DNA of 64,000 bases from Bugulina stolonifera (GCA_935421135.1 OW285188.1:6190733-6254732), one strand, 5' to 3'; counted from the first letter of the stretch, positions 33,701 to 45,462 are shown. The notes: generated by a model not told the origin, from the sequence alone. Numbers and translations: made by a program.

Positions 33701-36700
33701 AACATTGCATGACGGTCACCAGAGTCCCACATTGTGACATATCACAGAGATACATCACCTTCAACCTGTATATGCATGAACAAGCTAAGTTTGAGTTTTT
33801 CATTATCTCTTGCTACCTCTTCCGAGACCACTGGCTATCCAACCTCTGAACGTATATGTATTGCCTAGGATCTTTTGGTATTCATTATCATCTGTAGTTT
33901 TTAGTAATTTATTGGAAATGCGCAACAGCTGGAATCAGTTCATGAGACTGGTACTAATGCTTCGAGTTACCTTGGTCAGTGTAATCATAATATTTTCCAT
34001 AATTACCATGATATGACCTTCCCAATAGGATGTGTCAGCTAAGACCTCGCATTTCTCCAACCAAGGATTTTATAAACATACTTACCACCAGGTGGTGTTT
34101 TACTCATTGGATACATAAACCATCTTTTTTGCCCAAATATGACTCCATTCCACGCCGGCATATGCTTGTGCCAGGAGGCACCAGTACCAGATGGCCCAAT
34201 AAAGAGAATCGGATCACCCTATCAAAACAAGAACCCAGTATTTAGAACATTGTAACGTTGTGCATAAAACTCTAGACGTTGGGGTAAGAATATAGTCTTT
34301 CTGATGGTAATTTGAGACGACAAAGTCTCAGATTTTGTAGATGGCAAGGCTACAGAGTCTCCAACCCGTCTGAGTAACTAGCTAGTGACATCACACGTGT
34401 TTCAGACATGCTTCTGCGGTCATATAATCTGGCCTCATATCTTAGTGGTTGCATTAGACCCCATTACTCAGTCTTACTCACATAAAGTAAGGTGCTACGA
34501 TCTGTGGAAGCTATGTGATGGTGTGGGAGTTTCTATTTCTGTTAGAAAACTGCTTTACATGTCAAATGTGAATTTAGTAAGCCAAGATGTTCTCTGCGTC
34601 TGTCAATCAACAGGGTTATATGTGATGTATTGTACTTCATTGCTGGTACAGCATGGTACCAAGCTCTTTGTAAATGCATACGGTGTACATGTTCAAACTT
34701 GGGTTTTGGGTGGAAGCTGAATATTTTACCACTTTGAAAGAAAAAGTGGTAAAAACTGTATAAGATCCTGAATGGGGTAAATGAGAGGCATTTTGCCAAA
34801 AACTCTCCCAACAGTTCTTCCACAAACTTAGTTTGTGAGCTGTTGCAAAATTCCAAAGGATCTTCTCTGTATACTTTTTCAAAGACTGGCGAAACATCTA
34901 TGTTATAAATATATCGGGGCTGCATTATTTGGTAGCAAATTGCGTAGGTGTTTATTCAAATTGATAAACAACTGATAGAAATCTAAGAGTTTGTTTCAGG
35001 AGATAGACAAACACGGATGTTGTCCGATATACAGAAGTTGGCAGCTGTCATGTTTCTACATACATTGTTATGCAAACCGTGTACAAAAAAAGCCTACAAA
35101 TAATGCTACATAAATCACGCATATTTTCACTCTTCAAGTCAACTACATAAAAGGTGCGATAAAGTACATGTATACTGAAATGTTTCCCACCTATCTACAT
35201 TTATTCTAACATGCGTAGACAGCGTGGTGAGTCAGGCTAGCTTTTGCATGCGGCATAATGCTGTTGTTTGCAATGCTTATAGGTCATTAGCTGACGGTCA
35301 GTGATAGTTAGATGTGATTTATTTTATCATTATATGAAACTAGCTAGTGAACGGGCAGTGACATAGAGTCTTCTAATTTTAGCCAAACTAAGGCGAAAAA
35401 GAATCAACCGCAGAGGCGGCTACTGTAAACAGGAAAATGCTCTACATTCTCCCTCCCTCCCCCACCAGGAAACAAACTTGTCATCAAACTTGTTATTTTA
35501 CTGCAAATTATACATTTTAATCCGTTTTCTGTTAGAGTCTTCACTGGTTAACAGAGTCTTTGCAGCTGAAGACCACTGAAACCCGTGACATGCTGTCAAT
35601 GTAGATACGTCACAAAACTCAATTAATTATATAATAATTTGTGTAGTATCTCATTAACATAACATTACAGTAGGCCAGGTCCTAGTTTGAGATGTGTAGG
35701 TGTGAAACAGTTATTCTAGCCAAATGACAGACAAATTTGACAGTTTGAAGGATGAGATTCAACACAAGTGACACGCAAACAATAGGATTAGCCATTAATC
35801 TACTAACACGTGCTGTTAGTTCATAAAGTGTAAGTACAGTTAAGCGCTAGATGGCACTTACATGTGTAAACAGCACAACACTCACTGCCAATTTATGCTT
35901 TACAGTATGTTTATATGTAAAGTGTACGTACATGACTGTATTCTACTATGTATTTTGTCTCTCCAAATTGAGCATATAATATCCGTGGCACCAAACACAA
36001 TTCTTTAACGTGGCTGCCCAATAGCAGGGCCAGTCGAGGCGACCACAGCTCCTAGAGCTGGATGTTATTATAGTTTGATATGGTGCAGAGGAAAAAAATT
36101 TTTAGGACGAAAACCTCCAGGTCATTGGCGGAACTCGAACCCACGTCCTTGCAGATAACTTGCGTCATTGCTGCAAGACCAGAGTGACTAGCGCTAGACC
36201 ACTCAGCCACCAATACCTACATGAAGCCCATAACTTTACCAGGAAAAGAGATACTAGTTGTGATATTAATAACAAGAGGTTGCCTTCTTGCATTGGCTAG
36301 CGGTGATTAGGGGAGACCAATGCAATGCTGTTATGTGGTCAGTCGGTAATCATCTGCTCGCTTTCACGAGTAATAGACAGAAATCTTGTATGACTTCCCA
36401 TTGTCAATAGATTAATAGTTGATTAGTCCATGTTTAAATATTTAGATTCAATTTGTTTTAAGAGGTCCAGTTAAATCTACAGATACTGCAGGTGTTGAGT
36501 GGCTGACATATTGTGTACGTGTATTGCACCACACTATGAACTATTACATTTGGCTGTATTTGTGTAGATATAACTTCAATCCAAAATAAATAACTCAAAA
36601 TCGTCGATAGAAATCTTGATAATTATTTTGTTGGTAAATGTAATTAATTTGTATCAGATTAACACAATGGACTAGATATTGAGTGTTTGTAATTATATCG

Positions 36701-39700
36701 GCTCTCAATTACCATCAGCTCGTAGCTGGATAGCTTGAGTGTGTCAAGCAGTGTCTTCCTGAGATTGTATGTTGTGTAACCATATTGTCTGCAGTCAGTG
36801 AACCCTCTTATCAAACAGATCTGAGTTAATAGATGGAATCCTTCTGCTTATTGCTAGTATTCCAACCTACATGTGTATGCAACAAGTCAGGAGTTGTCCT
36901 CTCTCATATGTACAATATTATATAAACCATAATTATAGTAGTCAATTTATTGCATTACTGATATATGGTTTGTACATTTGTTGTGAATTTAGTTAAACAT
37001 AAACACACTTTGTCTAACAGGCAGGTAATAATGCACAAACATACACAGCTACTACGTTACTGTGCGAGATCGCCTCTGGTATCAGTTATTCCTGTAATCA
37101 AACTTCTACATGTGAGCATAAACAGGTACACATTACAGCTCACTGTGTATATACTACTGCTGCCATAATAGCTGGCAGCAGTATACATTCGCTGTGCTAA
37201 AAAAGCTGCGTAGTGTTGTGTAGAGATGATGTTTTCCAAGTATAGAGTATGTATGGTAACATCAGCAGGTGTTTCACTGAGAGCTCGTAGTACGTTAGCC
37301 CCGGGTCCACAGACCCAGGGGATGTTTCGCTTGTCAGTGCAAATTTCACAGAATACAAGGGAGGAGGTTGTGTAATAATAGCAGAATACTAATAAGCTTC
37401 CTATTGAATAATATGGTGTCAACAAGTCTCTCATTGGATAGTACGATGTCAACAAATCTGCTATTGGCCAAACGATCAACATTTCCATTTATGCAGATAT
37501 TTAGAGAGCTAAATTGACTACATCACAACTGATCACGCTTCATTATAATGACTCTGGTGTCCCCATAGTGTGCAAATTCAGATAGAAAATACTATATTAT
37601 TTATATTATTATTACATATAACAGGCAACCTGCAGTTGCATTGTATATTATTCAGTGTTATTCAGTAGGGAGAGTCTATATGCATTGCTATTCCGACGTG
37701 TCATCAACCCATTTGAGAGCTTCGTTAGGTGCATCTAATATTACATGTACATTTATAATGTACATGTCTATGCATAGTTCTACATTGCATAATGTAGCCT
37801 GTCCCGTAATTTTGTTATAAATATAATAACTGGTACTTTGCCATAAAGCCTGCACCACAGGCTATTCGTTATAGTCATGCTTTCATCTAGGCTACAGCAC
37901 CCTTTAGTAGCCAGTGTTTTTGGGATTGCTGTAGGCTCTCAGGCTATTTATACATGTGAACACAAGTGTGTAAAGTAACACACCAAGATGTACAGAAAAT
38001 TATACTGGCTATGGTTACTGGACCAAAATATTGAAGACTATAATTTTTATATTGTTATGAAATATTTACTATAACTGCTATAATATACAGACAGTAGGTA
38101 TGCTATTACCTCTTTAGCCAGGAAGTCCGGTACGTTTATTGTCTCAGGAAGTGAGGAGTTGAAGTAGAAATGGCGGTCAAACAAGTACCTGCAATATAAA
38201 CAATTCGTTAATGAAATGCATGGTATTTCAGGGCTGTGAGTTGCACAAGCTCAGAAATTCAATGTAACAAATATCTGTACTCCTAAGGAGAGATGCCCCA
38301 AGGTTGATTTATCAGCATTGTTTGTGAGAAAAGGGGATGAACGTCAACTCCACACAATATCTACATATATACACAGTAAGAGTTATTGTTTATATAGTCG
38401 GACAATTTTCTGATGCATATGGGATATGGACATGTGCAGGTAGGTGTACTTTGTAAGCTGTACCATAGCATCACCCATACACATGTAAATGTCCATTGTA
38501 ACTACGTGTAATGTACATATAATATTATTAACGGCAGAAACTGGTTCGATCTTTGATATTGAACAAGCTTGAGCCATTGCAGTTGCTACACAAGTGATAA
38601 CCCAGGCTCATTAGGGGTGAGAACTGTTTAGATCTAAAGCTAAGCTGACTAATTGCTCGTATTTTCTTGTTTACAAGAATCAGTAATATAATTTATATGA
38701 AGATACAAACAATTAAAGTGATAACATCTTCTTCCAACACACCGCTTCCAACAAGTTTGTTTAAACAAGTATGTTACGACTTGGATTAAACGGAAACTTG
38801 ACCCGCCGGGCATACAGGTTGTAAATCTCATAAAAACTGAAACAAATTTGCAATCAGGTAGATGATAAGAAAGGGGAATAGAAGTTCTACCTTGTCTACA
38901 GATAAAATGTAGAGTAAAAATTGGCTCTTGTCCAAATGAGAAGAAGAGAAAAGTTTTATTGCTTTGTTTGCTTCTAATAAGTTTATAAAGAGGAATTAGC
39001 CACAATTTTTATGTATTCTCTAATTGTATAAATTCAATTGACTGTTATATAACCTTTAATCTTTTATTCTAAGAAACTGCTCAAGAGTTTTGTTATTCAG
39101 TTAATCTCTCCATCTCGCCTCTGATTGGCCGAGGAAGGAAAGTAAAAGAAGGGGTTTTCCCACAGTTTGGTGGATCTCATAACAGCAGACAAGTGCTAAC
39201 TTCCTTTTTAATCCTCTGAGAGTGACACTGTGGTACTTCTGGGGAAGTAGATAGCTTGGTAGCATAAAAGAGGGTGGCATACACTTCATATGCTTGTTGA
39301 AAAGACATACACTACATGTGCTTGCTGAAGAGACATACACTACATGTGCTTGTTGAACAAACATGCTAGACAGTACATAAATATAATTTCCATCTTCCTA
39401 TTTTAATCTGATTTATAGCACGCAGCATATTTAGTTGTACATGTGCATATATTTTAAATTATTTTATAATGTTAGACTTCTCAAAATAAATTTGAAATGC
39501 AATTTCTTTTAGTGAATTGTTTTATGCATCAAAAATTGTCTGATAATACTTGTTATTATACTGCAAGTAAAATCTAATCTGTGTCTATTAGCTGCAGCCC
39601 GTGGCCGCTCCACTCCGGTCTTTAAAATGGTGTAAGAGCTAGCACTAACTATGGCTGTCTAGCAGCACTTAAAGTGCACTACACAGCATATAACAGGTAT

Positions 39701-42700
39701 TTTCGCTAGCTACTTAGTGCCTTACGATAACCTTTCTTGCTACAGTTCTAAGAACGCAGAGTCTTTACACTGTAACAGTAAATATTTCCAGGAAGTTTCA
39801 ACAAATGCTGCTCAGTGTTACTATGAAATACCCTGCTGACAGTGGGAGGTGTCTCTAGTGAATTGCACACAGCAGAGAGTATATAGTGCTGACTCTGTAA
39901 TATTAGCCATGACAACAATACACACTAGCTGTATTCATATGTAGATACTGCAATATGTTGGCACACAGTATTCAATTCATTTTAACTCAATGACTGATGA
40001 TAGAGTCGGAAGTTTGAATAAAAGGTGAATTATTCCCATAGCTACAAGCCCTCCTTCATTATAATAGTCACTTATTTATACTTCATATTAATCCCTCATA
40101 GTAAAGGTCTGTTCTAAAAATAGACAGATTTGCTGTGGAAACAAGTGCTGCCTGTTGAAATATTGTTGTGAAGTATCAATATCCTTGTACTGAGTAGGTG
40201 GCAGCAGTAACAGTATACTCCCTGTGGCAACACTGCTGACCTATGTATGTGTACAGGGCTGTATATCCCATGTTTACAACACACTTTCTATGCTGACATT
40301 TAGCTCACTCTATAATAATAAGGAGTGCTGAAATAACATTGCCTGCAAGCGTATTCGACTTTCATCTGAATTTGGTAAAAATAGATAAAAAGGCAGATAA
40401 ATATAGTTATTATTAATTCCTTGGGAGCGAAAACGGCTATATATATGTTTTAAGTTATAAATATTAAATGTGATAAATTTAGTTGCAGGTAACTATAATA
40501 TTTTGTTTTACATGTATCACAAGCTTAACCCTGCTCTGTATACTTAATGTGAGGTAATGCTTCCTTGGCCTATATAGCTATATCCATGTATAATCAGTAT
40601 TATCACAGTGGCAGCATTTGGGCAACAATATACATTGTTCCTGCATGTGACTATTAATTTACTACATATTTTATTGTATCACTTCCATCTTGGACACTGT
40701 TCAGAAGAAATATACACATATATGTACAATGTAAGCCTAATTTGATTTATTAATTAGTGGTGTTAGAGTAATAACACTGTGTTTTCATCAAATATTTTGA
40801 GATACAGTTTTTCTCCCAGCACTCCAGAATAATGGATGAACTACAATATAGTGCGCTCCACATAAATTTTAATATGGAGTATATTTAAAAATATGTTGAC
40901 AGATGGTCACTGAGAAAAATTGCTGTCGGCAGCAAAGTTCATTGTACAGGTACGGTACATAGTATGGCTGAGTAATCATCATAAATATTTTGGGCTAGAC
41001 ATGCATACCACATTTTTACACTACATTGCCTGAGAACTATGGTATGTAACCCGGTACGTATATCTAGGCTATCGATAACTTGTTGTGTTTTAGGTATAGG
41101 AGTACAATGTTTCTCTGCAAGCAACTAATCAGCAGATTTCCTAGTGAAAGGTGTAATACAAACATGTTCTCCACACCTGCTATATATCCCCAGACAACAT
41201 CCGTTCTACGGCTGCTACAGATGATGATATGTGTGACCACAAATAGAACAACTTGGAAAATGTGGGAATATAAATATAGCACATCTGAGGAACTTTATGC
41301 TTAATCTAGTCGAACTTGGCAAATGGCAGCATTTACATTTTTATAGTTAATTAAAACTATTCTCACTAGAGGCAGCAATTGTATGAGTATACAACTAGCT
41401 GACGATATTCTAGGAAGATGAATTGCTGCCTACAGAAAGAGAGAGACAAGGCAGCGGGTAAATGTTAGTGAGGTCACATAACTGCCTCTAAGCTTTTACT
41501 GGGAAGTGGCTGCTAGTCTGGAGGCAGACGCACACGTATGAGTCACCTAAGGCGCTGTTGATTGGCCGATGTGTTAGGCGTCTTAACCCACTCATGAACA
41601 AGTAAGACCTGTACTATGAGGATCACCACTGGGAGCAGTAGCTGCCTACTATGGTCTAACAACTCTGCTGACATTTTGTCTTTCTTACAGCTGAATGAGA
41701 AACAACAAAAAACCCGCTGACATTGTTGTGTTGAAATAATTAGAGATTCACGCAGAGAGAGCTACGTTCTCCAACAAAAAAATATTAGGTGCTTAAAAAT
41801 ACAAAACTTGAGTGGTTTTAACTAATAGCTACCACAATTTTATTCCATTTGGTTATAATGCAATGGCATCAGATTAAAGGCTATCTGTAAAATTGATGAT
41901 GTCTGCACAAGTCATAGTCTAGGTTCTACGTGTTCATGAAAGTGTGCTATATGTAAGACACTTTAGAGCTCAGACTAGAACCATAGCCTAAGACAGTGTA
42001 GGCTAATTACGCCCTTGTCACAGCTGGGGCTAAACTGTAGTATCTATTTATAAATCTGCCTGATTGACCTTGCATAGCATTTGCTTGCACTGCTGCCTAT
42101 GCATATATACTGTCGTTTATTAATTCTAATTTTCGACTATTTCATACATTTGCATAATTTGAAGACAGTCCTCTGGGAGAACTGTTCACACATTAATGTG
42201 GGGTACTGTAAATATGAACATGAAATATATTCCATTTAATTAAATCTGCTACTGGTGCTGGGTTGGCAGCAAATGTTCATGCAGTTGATATATACATATA
42301 TAACACTCTCCTCTAGATTATGTCCATCGTCTCTTGCAGACATGCAAAATTTAAATAAAGTGAGCTTACATAGTATTTAAAATGAAAATTTTCATTTTAA
42401 TGAATCAAAGCTTTCAATATATCTGCATGTACATGCAAAGCAATGCATAATATAATATACATGGCTGTGTAAACATAATGACATATTAATATTATTCTTT
42501 AGTATTTAATCTAGGATGATTTGTATTACATGTAATAGCTAATGGGATGATTACTATAAAGTATTATATACATGTAGTTAGTAGTATTGACCTAATGTAC
42601 CATAAGGTATCTATTTTGATGGAATGATCATTGTTTTAGATGACCCAACGACATACAAATAGGTGTCTTCGCGACCTCTTGGACGGACCCGAGTCGCAAA

Positions 42701-45462
42701 TAAAAATCACAGGATGGCCGTCCGACCGAGGCCAGAAGGGTTATTGGCCTGGGATTTTGCTTGGCCGGACGAAACCATCCCTAGCTCATCGGCACACCTG
42801 ATTCTTCGCGCGAAAACGAGGATTTTGCTTTTGGCTCAGGCCGGTGTGTTCGCGACCCTGTGACAGATGTGTGCCAGAAAATATTTTTGTAAATCGGCCT
42901 GGGTCTGAAGCTTAGGTCGTGAAGACACCTAATACACCAGGATATAAATAGTGCCCAAGAATTAGTCTAATCTAATAACAAGACGTGTCAATTCTAAATT
43001 GTAGTTAGCTGCAACTCAATCCTAGAGTTATGTTACAAAGCATTTATATAAGAAGGTAAAATCAAAATTAAATTAAATTTAATTTAATTACATGTGACTG
43101 AATTAACAGTGAGAGTGTTTGAGTCAAAGACATATTATGGTGTTACTATCATGTTAACAGTATGAAATAGTATCTTAGAGAAAATAAAGCAGTGAAATGT
43201 AATATCGGTTTGCGCTAGTATTTAACATATTGCATTTGTAAAAAATAATGTATGGCTAGTTAGTCCATTCTACAGATTAACGTGCTACAAATTACATTGC
43301 TACAGATCAACATGCTGCTGATTGACATTGCTACAGATCAACATGCTGCTGATTGACATTGCTACAGATCAACATGCTGCTGATTGACATTGCTACAGAT
43401 CAACATGCTGCTGATTGACATTGCTACAGATCAACATGCTGCTGATTGACATTGCTACAGATCAACATGCTGCTGATTGACATTGCTACAGATCAACATG
43501 CTGCTGATTGACATTGCTACAGATCAACATGCTGCTGATTGACATTGCTACAGATCAACATGCTGCAGATTGACATTGCTACAGATCAACATGCTGCAGA
43601 TTACATGTGTATTTCTTAGATTTTGCAATGAGGTACTTTTTCTGTCCACACAACTTATAATTTTCCAACTCTTTTAGGGTTATTGTTTGCGAGTTAACGT
43701 AGGACCGCCCACACATACGTACACATGCTTCGGCTACAAATGTTTCTAGAGGGCTAGTTAGCACACCCACTTGTACTATGCACCAGGCTTACCAAGTCTC
43801 CCTGATTCCGCAGGAGACTCCCTGAGTTTAAACTCAAACTTTGGTACCTCACCAAAAATGGACACCCTCCACCCAAATGCTGAATCTCTCTGATTTTCAT
43901 CAATCGAAGCCTGCTACGCACCACCTTCCACACCAACATGTCTCCCATTGATGTCTCCACTAAAGAGGTAGTTACCTCCCCTGGATGAAACTATTGCATA
44001 CAACAATACATGGCAGGCAGCTGCACATGTATATTTATTGTAACTGCAGATGAAATCTCGCACTGGATCTTTCATAACAATAATAATTTGATAGGAGTTG
44101 TAACTGAACCCCATGCTGAGAATATTGTATTACAGAATATTGTATTACAGACTTTTATATTTTGATGCTTTTATTAGAGCAATGAACACTTTTTGCTCTA
44201 AAAGGGTGAAGCAGAAAAATGATTTGGAAGATAGAAAATGACTTTCACTTTTCCTACTGTAGAACGTTGCCATTTGGAAGTTTAAATTTCATATGAGGTT
44301 TCAGGGCAATGTTGTCCAGATAAAGGTTTCGTGGATTTGCAAGCAATGAGTAAACACCGCACAGAAATGGCCAGCAGACATGTGTGGTGCGTGTGAAATG
44401 TCATTCTGTTTTGCTATAAGCATAAACACGTTATGCGTCTACACGTTTTGCATGCAGTCTACAGATAGAGTAAACAAACACAGGAAATATGCATGCTGCA
44501 TCAACAAATGGTTCTGGAGGGTAAACCAATGCATCTTCACTTGCACTGAGCCCCATTCCCTTGACAATAGCCTGTGTGCATAGAATCGACTCCTACGCCT
44601 ACATTCACATGTAGTTTTGCACCGAAAACACAATCTTCTCCCTTGAAACTAGCCTGTCTACCCTCTTCACGCCTACAACAAGTTCACTTACATACTACGC
44701 GTACTTATCGTTATGCAATCGGCTATTATATACATGAGATATCTCCTGTCTAATCTGTAAGTGCCCATTGCTCTACAAATTGACACCTTAGCCGCAGCAT
44801 CTTACCTAAGAGCTCAGCTAGAGTCGGGTATACCTAAATTAATGTAGTATCTAGGATCTAAGTCTAAGGTCTTCCCTATGACTATATAACATGAATATGT
44901 TATGCATGTACCTGTGGCAGCAGACAAAACTGTAGCATGGAAGACAGTCTAAAATCACATTGTTCATAGCACTCAAAAAATTCAATAGTTTTTCGGGGTA
45001 GCCAATGGAGATCCAAACAGGAAGTGACTTTCATACTTACGTTAAGTCGTCTGCAGGCACCTCCTTGTTTCTCATCTCATTGACAAACTCGGTGAAAGTC
45101 CTGTTAGCCTCCCCTTTACCACCATTGTACACGATATCGATAGACTTGCCAGCGCTCAGTACCCAGTCTTGGTAAGATACTGTCAGATTTTTCACTGTCC
45201 AGAAATCACTCTCCACCCAATCACTGGCTCCGTTCTCAAAAGTTAGAATGAATGGCTTAGTTTGAAACTCACTCTCAAATCTCTCCTTGTCCAGCTCACC
45301 TGCACTGATCTTAGGGATATTGCAGAGGTTAGAATAGTATTTCATGGAATCGTCAACTGTAGCTGGTCTCCACCCACCAGATAGCACTTCCTCTTCTATA
45401 TCTTCACCTAATACAGTCAGAAAAACTGCGGCCAAACTCAAAAATACATTCCACGTCGCCAT
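12528..45462 (-). CDS. JMJD8: JMJD8-like ER-lumen JmjC-domain protein, 7 exons, 377 aa
   Basis: Coding exons in transcript order are 45041-45462, 38110-38188, 34086-34218, 28696-28805, 22701-22803, 20276-20383 and 12528-12706. Every junction has GT/AG and matching phase, totalling 1134 nt. Residues 1-19 are a signal peptide (MATWNVFLSLAAVFLTVLG). N-glycosylation sequons lie at 92 (NLT), 120 (NRT) and 151 (NSS). The JmjC fold spans about 170-270: SGTGASWHKHMPAWN (His184, His186), VIFGQKRWFMYP, CIQNAGEIVYVPESYYHS (His254). The metal motif is H-x-H, not H-x-D/E. Human JMJD8, an ER-lumen JmjC protein, has the same change, so classical hydroxylase or demethylase activity is doubtful. The protein ends RDEL, an ER-retrieval signal consistent with a soluble lumenal protein. 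A helical tail of about 90 residues beyond the JmjC core makes it longer than human JMJD8. The ATG has an A at -3 and G at +4. Confidence 0.88.
14621..24446 (+). CDS. Candidate plus-strand gene interleaved with JMJD8-like exons
   Basis: Putative exons: 14621-14672 (weakest; ATG, donor GTGAAA), 16971-17052 (acceptor TTTTTATTACAG, donor GTGAGT), 21757-21840 (acceptor TTACACGGTTACAG, donor GTGAGT) and 24272-24446 (acceptor CAACTAAACAG, stop TAA). All phases match, and the frame would encode about 130 residues. These include AQKLYPHRGNLAALIKIITF, a Cys/His-containing GRCRICCRHSHVV, TPDPMPPVENYWEIE and LAFELSNELEKLSPYAIML. No family was recognised. JMJD8-like exons 6 and 5 lie between these exons on the other strand. 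Chance is a real possibility, since phase agreement alone is weak evidence. Confidence 0.3.
16002..16036. repeat. Short GGAGTTGT...ACAACTCC palindrome
   Basis: The arms are GGAGTTGT and ACAACTCC, separated by about 19 bp. It belongs to a family of similar small palindromes dispersed in the window. Confidence 0.6.
16051..16422. repeat. Diverged direct duplication, two copies of about 160 bp
   Basis: 16051-16216 and 16271-16422 share blocks in the same order: CCAAC, GAGTACCCACCC, CCTAAGGCTA, GACCCGCC, GGTCCTAGCACCA and GGCAGCATTGCAACATA. The region is distinctly GC-rich for this window. It may be an old mobile-element piece, but no termini were identified. Confidence 0.75.
17072..17231. mobile_element. 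160-bp hairpin MITE with TTTA target duplication
   Basis: Arms of about 70 bp are near-perfect inverted copies. The left arm reads TGATAAATCATAGACCAAAA and the right arm, reversed, TGATAAATAATAGACCAAAA, continuing through GCATTTTTAGAATTTATTCC. TTTA occurs at 17068-17071 and 17232-17235. It is a non-autonomous foldback element with no coding capacity. Confidence 0.85.
17413..17458. repeat. GTTGTC/GACAAC palindrome
   Basis: The arms AGTTGTCTTCTCAT and ATGAGAGGACAACT frame a loop of about 18 bp. Same family as the other small palindromes. Confidence 0.65.
18641..18688. repeat. GTTGTC/GACAAC palindrome
   Basis: GGAGTTGTCTTCCACTC and GTGGGTGGACAACTC form the arms of a 48-bp foldback. Confidence 0.65.
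20943..21031. repeat. 89-bp foldback with GCCTCGGC/GCCGAGGC stem
   Basis: GTGAATCAGAAAC...ATATGCCTCGGC on the left is mirrored by GCCGAGGCTTCC...TATGATTCAC on the right, with a loop of about 25 bp. It looks like a small MITE remnant; no target duplication was identified. Confidence 0.6.
21079..21272. repeat. Degenerate tandem repeat, CCTGGAGCGTATTAATACAT unit
   Basis: Five imperfect copies of about 35-45 bp, each with TCCTG(G/A)AGCGTATTAATA followed by CAT and an ACA-rich spacer. One unit is interrupted by AT-rich sequence near 21175-21215. Confidence 0.7.
22804..28695. other. Intron 4 of the JMJD8-like gene
   Basis: About 5.9 kb, mostly AT-rich single-copy-looking sequence. It includes the candidate plus-strand terminal exon 24272-24446 and a roughly 39-bp direct duplication at 24985-25065 (TGTATTTACCTACACAGTTA/TGTATTTACCTAGACAGTTA). 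Long open frames near 26760 and 28223 have no recognisable domain. Confidence 0.5.
24653..24698. repeat. GTTGTC/GACAAC palindrome
   Basis: GGAGTTGTCTCATC and TTAGACAACTCC bound a 46-bp foldback. It lies just downstream of the candidate plus-strand stop codon at 24446. Confidence 0.6.
28976..29036. repeat. 16-bp tandem repeat, CTATGGTGTACCATGT
   Basis: About four copies with GTACC/GCGCC variation. GCACACCATA just upstream (28960-28969) is the inverse of the last unit's TATGGTGTGC, so the tract can also fold back. Confidence 0.8.
30290..30480. repeat. Alternating purine-pyrimidine CATGTATGTATACATGTGTG tract
   Basis: Repeats of CATGTATGTATACATGTGTG and ACATGTACACACATG make a nearly self-complementary tract of about 190 bp. 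Such sequence can extrude cruciforms or adopt Z-DNA. Open frames on both strands here are simply the repeat translated. Confidence 0.85.
32252..32410. repeat. 12-bp tandem repeat, GAATGATCGACT
   Basis: About thirteen copies with AAATGATCGACT and GAGTGATCGACT variants, broken by one AGACTGAATGAATG unit. Confidence 0.9.
34086..34218 (-). CDS. JMJD8: JMJD8-like exon 3: first metal-ligand segment of JmjC
   Basis: Encodes 44 residues containing SGTGASWHKH and GVIFGQKRWFMYP. The Trp-Asn after the His pair and the QKRWFMYP strand are hallmarks of JMJD6/JMJD8-type folds. The H-x-H spacing relative to VIFG matches JMJD8's H-W-H. Confidence 0.88.
34219..38109. other. Intron 2 of the JMJD8-like gene
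   Basis: Contains the minus-strand SINE at 35977-36217. Open frames near 34385-34925 (both strands) and 37057-37488 show no domain and biased simple composition. Nothing else was recognised. Confidence 0.5.
35977..36217 (-). mobile_element. tRNA-derived SINE, minus-strand copy
   Basis: Read on the minus strand it begins GGTATTGGTGGCTGAGTGGT (A box) and has GGTTCGAGTTCC (B box) about 80 bp later. This matches a class II tRNA with a long variable arm. A unique-looking body follows with ATATCAAACTATAA and GCAGCCACGTTAAAGAATTG, ending GCCACGGATATTAT. It is about 85% identical by eye to the copy at 60112. Confidence 0.88.
39278..39362. repeat. 28-bp tandem repeat, three copies
   Basis: The unit is close to ACATACACTACATGTGCTTG followed by TTGAAAAG. 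The minus-strand open frame here is only the repeat translated. Confidence 0.85.
42661..42930. mobile_element. 270-bp TA-flanked MITE with GGTGTCTTCGCGACC termini
   Basis: The left end is AGGTGTCTTCGCGACCT and the right end AGGTCGTGAAGACACCT, which is its reverse complement with one mismatch. TA dinucleotides flank both ends (42660-42661 and 42930-42931), matching Tc1/mariner-like target choice. The interior is strikingly CpG-rich against the AT-rich intron. It contains only a short open frame with no domain, so it is non-autonomous. Confidence 0.85.
43270..43604. repeat. 31-bp tandem array, about 11 copies
   Basis: The unit is close to CTACAGATCAACATGCTGCT followed by GATTGACATTG. Central copies are essentially identical while both edge copies are diverged, as expected of recent slippage or unequal exchange. 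Confidence 0.95.
43760..43960. repeat. Possible old dispersed repeat
   Basis: ACCAAGTCTCCCTGATTCCG and GGAGACTCCCTGAGTTTAAA, with partial inverse symmetry (GTCTCC/GGAGAC), look like an old mobile sequence. No termini or second copy were found in the window. Confidence 0.25.
45041..45462 (-). CDS. JMJD8: JMJD8-like exon 1: signal peptide and N-terminal domain
   Basis: 140 codons plus two bases, ending at GTAAGT. It encodes the signal peptide, an acidic EDIEEE stretch and a segment (CNIPKISAGELDKERFESEF, then KPFILTF) typical of the strand-helix region that precedes the double-stranded beta-helix in small JmjC proteins. Confidence 0.9.

Larger units (their letters stand above)
28806..34085. 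other. Intron 3 of the JMJD8-like gene
   Basis: About 5.3 kb. Holds three simple or tandem repeat tracts (28976-29036, 30290-30480, 32252-32410). No gene was recognised. Confidence 0.5.
38189..45040. other. Intron 1 of the JMJD8-like gene
   Basis: About 6.9 kb. Holds a three-copy tandem repeat (39278-39362), a TA-flanked MITE (42661-42930), a 31-bp array (43270-43604) and a possible old dispersed repeat (43760-43960). A 24-bp perfect palindrome, TTAAAATGAAAATTTTCATT followed by TTAA, lies near 42378. Confidence 0.5.

Noticed and set aside
34385..34925. Overlapping open frames on both strands of JMJD8 intron 2
   Set aside because: Neither has a recognisable motif; opposite-strand overlap is typical of chance frames.
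37057..37488. 143-codon minus-strand frame
   Set aside because: Begins with a short internal repeat (LLTxYY) and shows no domain or splice signals.
42663..42863. 66-codon frame inside the TA-flanked MITE
   Set aside because: The CpG-rich element has few stops by composition; the frame is too short to be a transposase.
43270..43604. CRISPR-like regular repeats
   Set aside because: The 31-bp units are directly tandem without spacers, and the genome is eukaryotic.
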